Below are positions 63,470 to 64,000 of a stretch of DNA of 64,000 nt, in pieces. Below the pieces are notes generated by a model, which saw nothing but the letters and a program-made list of their open reading frames with translations, was not told where the DNA came from and did not search any database. The number at the start of each line of letters is the position of its first letter. Positions within the stretch are counted from its first letter, which is position 1. The position numbers were made by a program, and so were the translations under genes. The DNA lies in the NCBI RefSeq assembly GCF_020180945.1, contig NZ_JAIPUL010000001.1:806001-870000 (forward strand). The letters run 5' to 3'. The stretch comes from Lacticaseibacillus kribbianus. GTDB lineage: Bacteria > Bacillota > Bacilli > Lactobacillales > Lactobacillaceae.

Positions 63470-64000
63470 ATGACTAACGACCTGTTGAACCTGCTGAACC
63501 AACGCCGCACCATCTACGCCCTGGGCAAGGACGTCGCCTTGAGCGACAGCGAAATCGTTGACCTGGCGACCGACCTGATTCAGGCCACGCCGTCCGCCTT
63601 CAACTCCCAGACCGTCCGCGCCGTCTTCCTCTTCGGGGACAAGCACGACCAGCTGTGGGACATCGTGGTCAAGCGCCTCAAGTCCGAGGTGCCGACTGAG
63701 GCCGCGTACGAGAAGACCAAGGCGAAGATTGCTAGCTTCAAGGCCGCGCATGGCACGATCCTGTACTTCACGGAGACGGCGACGGTGCACCAGATGGAGA
63801 AGGACTTCGCGCTGTACGCGGACAACTTCGCGACCTGGGCGGAGCAGGCGCAGGGTTCCAGCCAGCTCAACGTCTGGACGGGCCTGGCCAACAACGGCAT
63901 CGGTGCCTCGCTTCAGCACTACAACCCGCTGATCGATGACGAGGTCCGCGAAGCCTTCAACATCCCGGCCAGCTGGACGCTGCGCGCGCAGATGCCGTTC
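63470..64000 (+). CDS. Nitroreductase family protein, 3'-truncated by window edge
   Basis: The first 177 residues of a flavin oxidoreductase that begins MTNDLLNLLNQRRTIYALG. RRTIYALGKDV is the FMN-phosphate region and TPSAFNSQTVRAV the second FMN contact. It is the HBN1/YdgI-like subgroup, usually about 200 residues, so only the last part is missing. ATG 63470 has AAAGGAG upstream. The operator-like repeats over its promoter suggest regulation by a redox- or electrophile-sensing repressor, but no regulator gene is visible in the window. Confidence 0.9.
   Translation, partial: MTNDLLNLLNQRRTIYALGKDVALSDSEIVDLATDLIQATPSAFNSQTVRAVFLFGDKHDQLWDIVVKRLKSEVPTEAAYEKTKAKIASFKAAHGTILYFTETATVHQMEKDFALYADNFATWAEQAQGSSQLNVWTGLANNGIGASLQHYNPLIDDEVREAFNIPASWTLRAQMPF

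Overview
The window is a GC-rich chromosomal segment from a low-GC-phylum lactic acid bacterium, most likely a member of the Lactobacillaceae with an unusually high GC content (Lacticaseibacillus-like). The evidence is gene content and order: tig-clpX-engB, a T-box-controlled glyQS followed by dnaG-rpoD-trmK, RexAB instead of AddAB, mevalonate-pathway isoprenoid genes, recU-pbp1A divergent from ypsA-gpsB-rnpB, asnS-dnaD-nth, a choloylglycine-hydrolase-family enzyme and Lactobacillus-type peptidases (PepD, PepO). Species cannot be fixed from the sequence alone. Almost all third codon positions are G or C. I see no insertion sequence, prophage, CRISPR array or tRNA gene.

Layout. 1-3022: end of a tryptophan operon (trpC partial, trpF, trpB, trpA). 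3161-8366: trigger factor, an orphan 45-residue protein, a penicillin V acylase/bile salt hydrolase homologue, clpX, engB and a MazG-like protein. 8400-13150: a second 45-residue protein, a lone amino-acid ABC ATPase, a glycoside hydrolase 2 enzyme, a TetR regulator and a HAD phosphatase. 13210-18048: TetR divergent from a large MMPL exporter, then a LOG-family phosphoribohydrolase. 18054-26007: T-box leader, glyQ, glyS, dnaG, rpoD, trmK and a Nif3-like gene. 26071-32444: pepD, yitT, a tautomerase, a DUF59 protein, two unassigned proteins and an RsmF-type rRNA methyltransferase. 32496-35432 (minus): mvk-mvaD-fni, with no phosphomevalonate kinase between them. 35569-50425: rexB-rexA-dinG-ypmB, aspartate aminotransferase, asnS, dnaD, nth, dCMP deaminase. 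50482-54522: pbp1A and recU (minus), ypsA and gpsB (plus). 54535-54943: RNase P RNA and its terminator. 54944-55480: a tandem array of 125-nt hairpin units. 55645-64000: an RlmL/YpsC-type methyltransferase, a polysaccharide-synthase-like glycosyltransferase with a tiny LPXTG protein, a small Sm-like protein, pepO, nrdH, a hypothetical, cardiolipin synthase and the start of a nitroreductase.

The most striking unexplained element is the array at 54944-55480. Four complete 125-nt units and a truncated fifth start directly after the rnpB terminator. The two unit types differ mainly in their helices, where the changes are compensatory, while internal loops, the apical loop and the linkers stay nearly the same. 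G-U wobbles pair only on the plus strand. This is what a conserved structured RNA looks like, and I do not recognise it as a known family.

Other themes: DNA-repair proteins here (Nth, RexB, DinG) lack the iron-sulfur ligands of their relatives; DnaG has lost a zinc-ligand histidine; several small proteins (45, 45, 60 and 75 residues) lie in gaps between housekeeping genes; and several divergent promoters carry clean palindromes that could be operators.
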